From Nostoc sp. S13 (GTDB lineage: Bacteria > Cyanobacteriota > Cyanobacteriia > Cyanobacteriales > Nostocaceae): a DNA stretch of 64,000 nt. The notes beneath the pieces are model-generated. The model did not search any database. It was not told where the DNA came from and saw only the letters and a list, made by a program, of their open reading frames with translations. Every line of letters begins with the position of its first letter. The first letter of the stretch is position 1. The stretch lies in NCBI RefSeq assembly GCF_029379315.1, contig NZ_JAQYWQ010000003.1:1-64000 (forward strand), in the 5' to 3' direction. Position numbers and translations under genes: made by a program. Positions 63,013 to 64,000 of this stretch are shown piece after piece.

Positions 63013-63972
63013 CTAACCTTGCAATAATCTATAGGTTATTGCACTAATAATTGCAGCAGTTGGTAAAGTTAAAATCCACGATAATAGTATCTGATAAAAA
63101 ACACGCATATTGGCTTTTTTGCCAGTCAACCCTACTCCAAAAATAGAACCAACTGAAACGTGAGTTGTGGAAACTGGAAGCCCAAACCGACTAGCTGCAA
63201 TGACTAGAACTCCAGTTACTATATTTGCTGATAAGCCTTGAGTATGATTCATTGAGGTAATTTTTTGACTCATGGTGACAGCAACTTTTTGGGAGTTGAT
63301 TAAACCACCAAGTGCCATTGCGATCGCAATCGTGATCATTCCTCCCTGTATCGAAAAATACTCAATAACTACAATCAGTGAGAAAATCTTGGGAGTATCA
63401 TTTAATCCTCTAGCAAAACTAACAATTCCAGCGCTGATAAAATGGCAAGTATCAATTATTTTCTGATTGACTGATAGATTCCATTTTGAATTGATATAGC
63501 CAGATAAGCTGTAAATTCCTGCTCCCAAGGGAATAGCAATGATTGGACTGAGTAATAGAGGCAAAATAAAGGAAGTTCCCAAAGCTGCAAAATTAATTTT
63601 GAGTCCGATCGCAACTAATCCAGCCCCAACCAGCGCACCTGTTAAACTGTGAGTTGTGGAAATGGGAAACCCCATGAGGGTGGCTATAAGCACTGTTAAA
63701 CCAGCCGCGATCGCTACTGCCAGATGAAACTCTGGAGCGTTAGCGATCGCATCAGGCACTAGTCCTTTTCCAGAGAAGTTTTTAATTAGTGTACTTGCCA
63801 AAAAAGTCGCAGATACTGCACCAGCCAAAGTTGTAATAGTTGCCCATAAAATTGCTGTTTGATAGCTGCTAGTTCGGCTACCAAATAACGTTGCTACCCC
63901 TTTAAAGTTGTCATTTGCACCATTTGAGTATGCTAAAAAAAGCGTGGCGATAAATAGACTAATTAACAACAT
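63013..63972 (-). CDS. pit: Pit-family inorganic phosphate transporter
   Basis: 319 residues with about nine membrane helices. The two inverted PHO4 repeats are seen: YSNGANDNFKGVATLFGSR near the N-terminus and SFARGLNDTPKIFSLI in the middle, with GFPISTTHSLTGALVG and GLPVSTTHVSVGSIFG. It imports phosphate with protons or sodium. It lies 47 bases upstream of arsS on the same strand, so the two are likely co-transcribed. Confidence 0.9.
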   Translation of the reverse strand: MLLISLFIATLFLAYSNGANDNFKGVATLFGSRTSSYQTAILWATITTLAGAVSATFLASTLIKNFSGKGLVPDAIANAPEFHLAVAIAAGLTVLIATLMGFPISTTHSLTGALVGAGLVAIGLKINFAALGTSFILPLLLSPIIAIPLGAGIYSLSGYINSKWNLSVNQKIIDTCHFISAGIVSFARGLNDTPKIFSLIVVIEYFSIQGGMITIAIAMALGGLINSQKVAVTMSQKITSMNHTQGLSANIVTGVLVIAASRFGLPVSTTHVSVGSIFGVGLTGKKANMRVFYQILLSWILTLPTAAIISAITYRLLQG

Positions 63973-64000
63973 TTTTGGGTTTATAAATTAACAAATCAGA

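Overview
The window is chromosomal DNA of a filamentous, heterocyst-type cyanobacterium close to Nostoc/Anabaena (order Nostocales). The evidence is a psbA gene for photosystem II D1, cyanobacterial phosphoenolpyruvate carboxylase and heme oxygenase, a run of genes resembling the hormogonium polysaccharide (hps) set, very frequent GCGATCGC octamers, heptanucleotide tandem repeats (CATTGGG, TGACAAA, TAGGAGT, GATTTTA) and many short inverted-repeat elements typical of Nostoc intergenic DNA. No rRNA, tRNA, CRISPR array or intact transposase was found.

Layout. 1-4300: the 3' part of an FG-GAP/RTX calcium-binding surface protein, a ribbon-helix-helix plus TOBE regulator, a divergent CBS-HEPN-like protein and a cupin. 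4562-10903: a minus-strand operon reading glucose-dehydrogenase-like SDR, glycogen-debranching-type amylo-1,6-glucosidase, CDF metal transporter and GH15 glucoamylase. 11511-21620: two translationally coupled DUF2231 membrane proteins, a double VOC protein, a VapBC-type toxin-antitoxin pair, a DoxX plus gluconolactonase pair, a second SDR, a Rieske/FAD reductase, a GMC oxidoreductase and a glycine-zipper protein. Together 4.5-21 kb looks like a glycogen-to-glucose-to-gluconate and redox neighbourhood (inference). 21804-26233: Uma2 protein, ACT-malic enzyme and psbA. 26667-31314: MBOAT O-acyltransferase and a 999-residue DUF1574/SGNH-like partner, probably a polysaccharide acylation pair. 31756-44345: ppc, several small conserved cyanobacterial proteins, ABA4-like protein, CobW GTPase, a HigBA-like pair, heme oxygenase and glmM.

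44773-53116 is an exopolysaccharide locus: hpsL-like polymerase, a glycosyltransferase and an acyltransferase that look like an inserted cassette, then hpsN-, hpsO- and hpsP-like glycosyltransferases. The cassette carries a duplicated hpsL 3' end, a clear recombination scar. 53700-64000: an RND exporter without its adaptor, a pentapeptide/HhH membrane protein invaded in frame by dispersed repeats, an MDR oxidoreductase, a Phd/ParE-type toxin-antitoxin operon with a 30-bp perfect palindrome over its promoter, and arsS next to a Pit phosphate transporter.

The most striking sequence-level pattern is that several genes start at the last ATG of a TGACAAA heptamer array, so small insertions and deletions in the array would change the number and frame of upstream ATGs. 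Functional calls rest on recognising protein families by eye; no database search or structure prediction was run.
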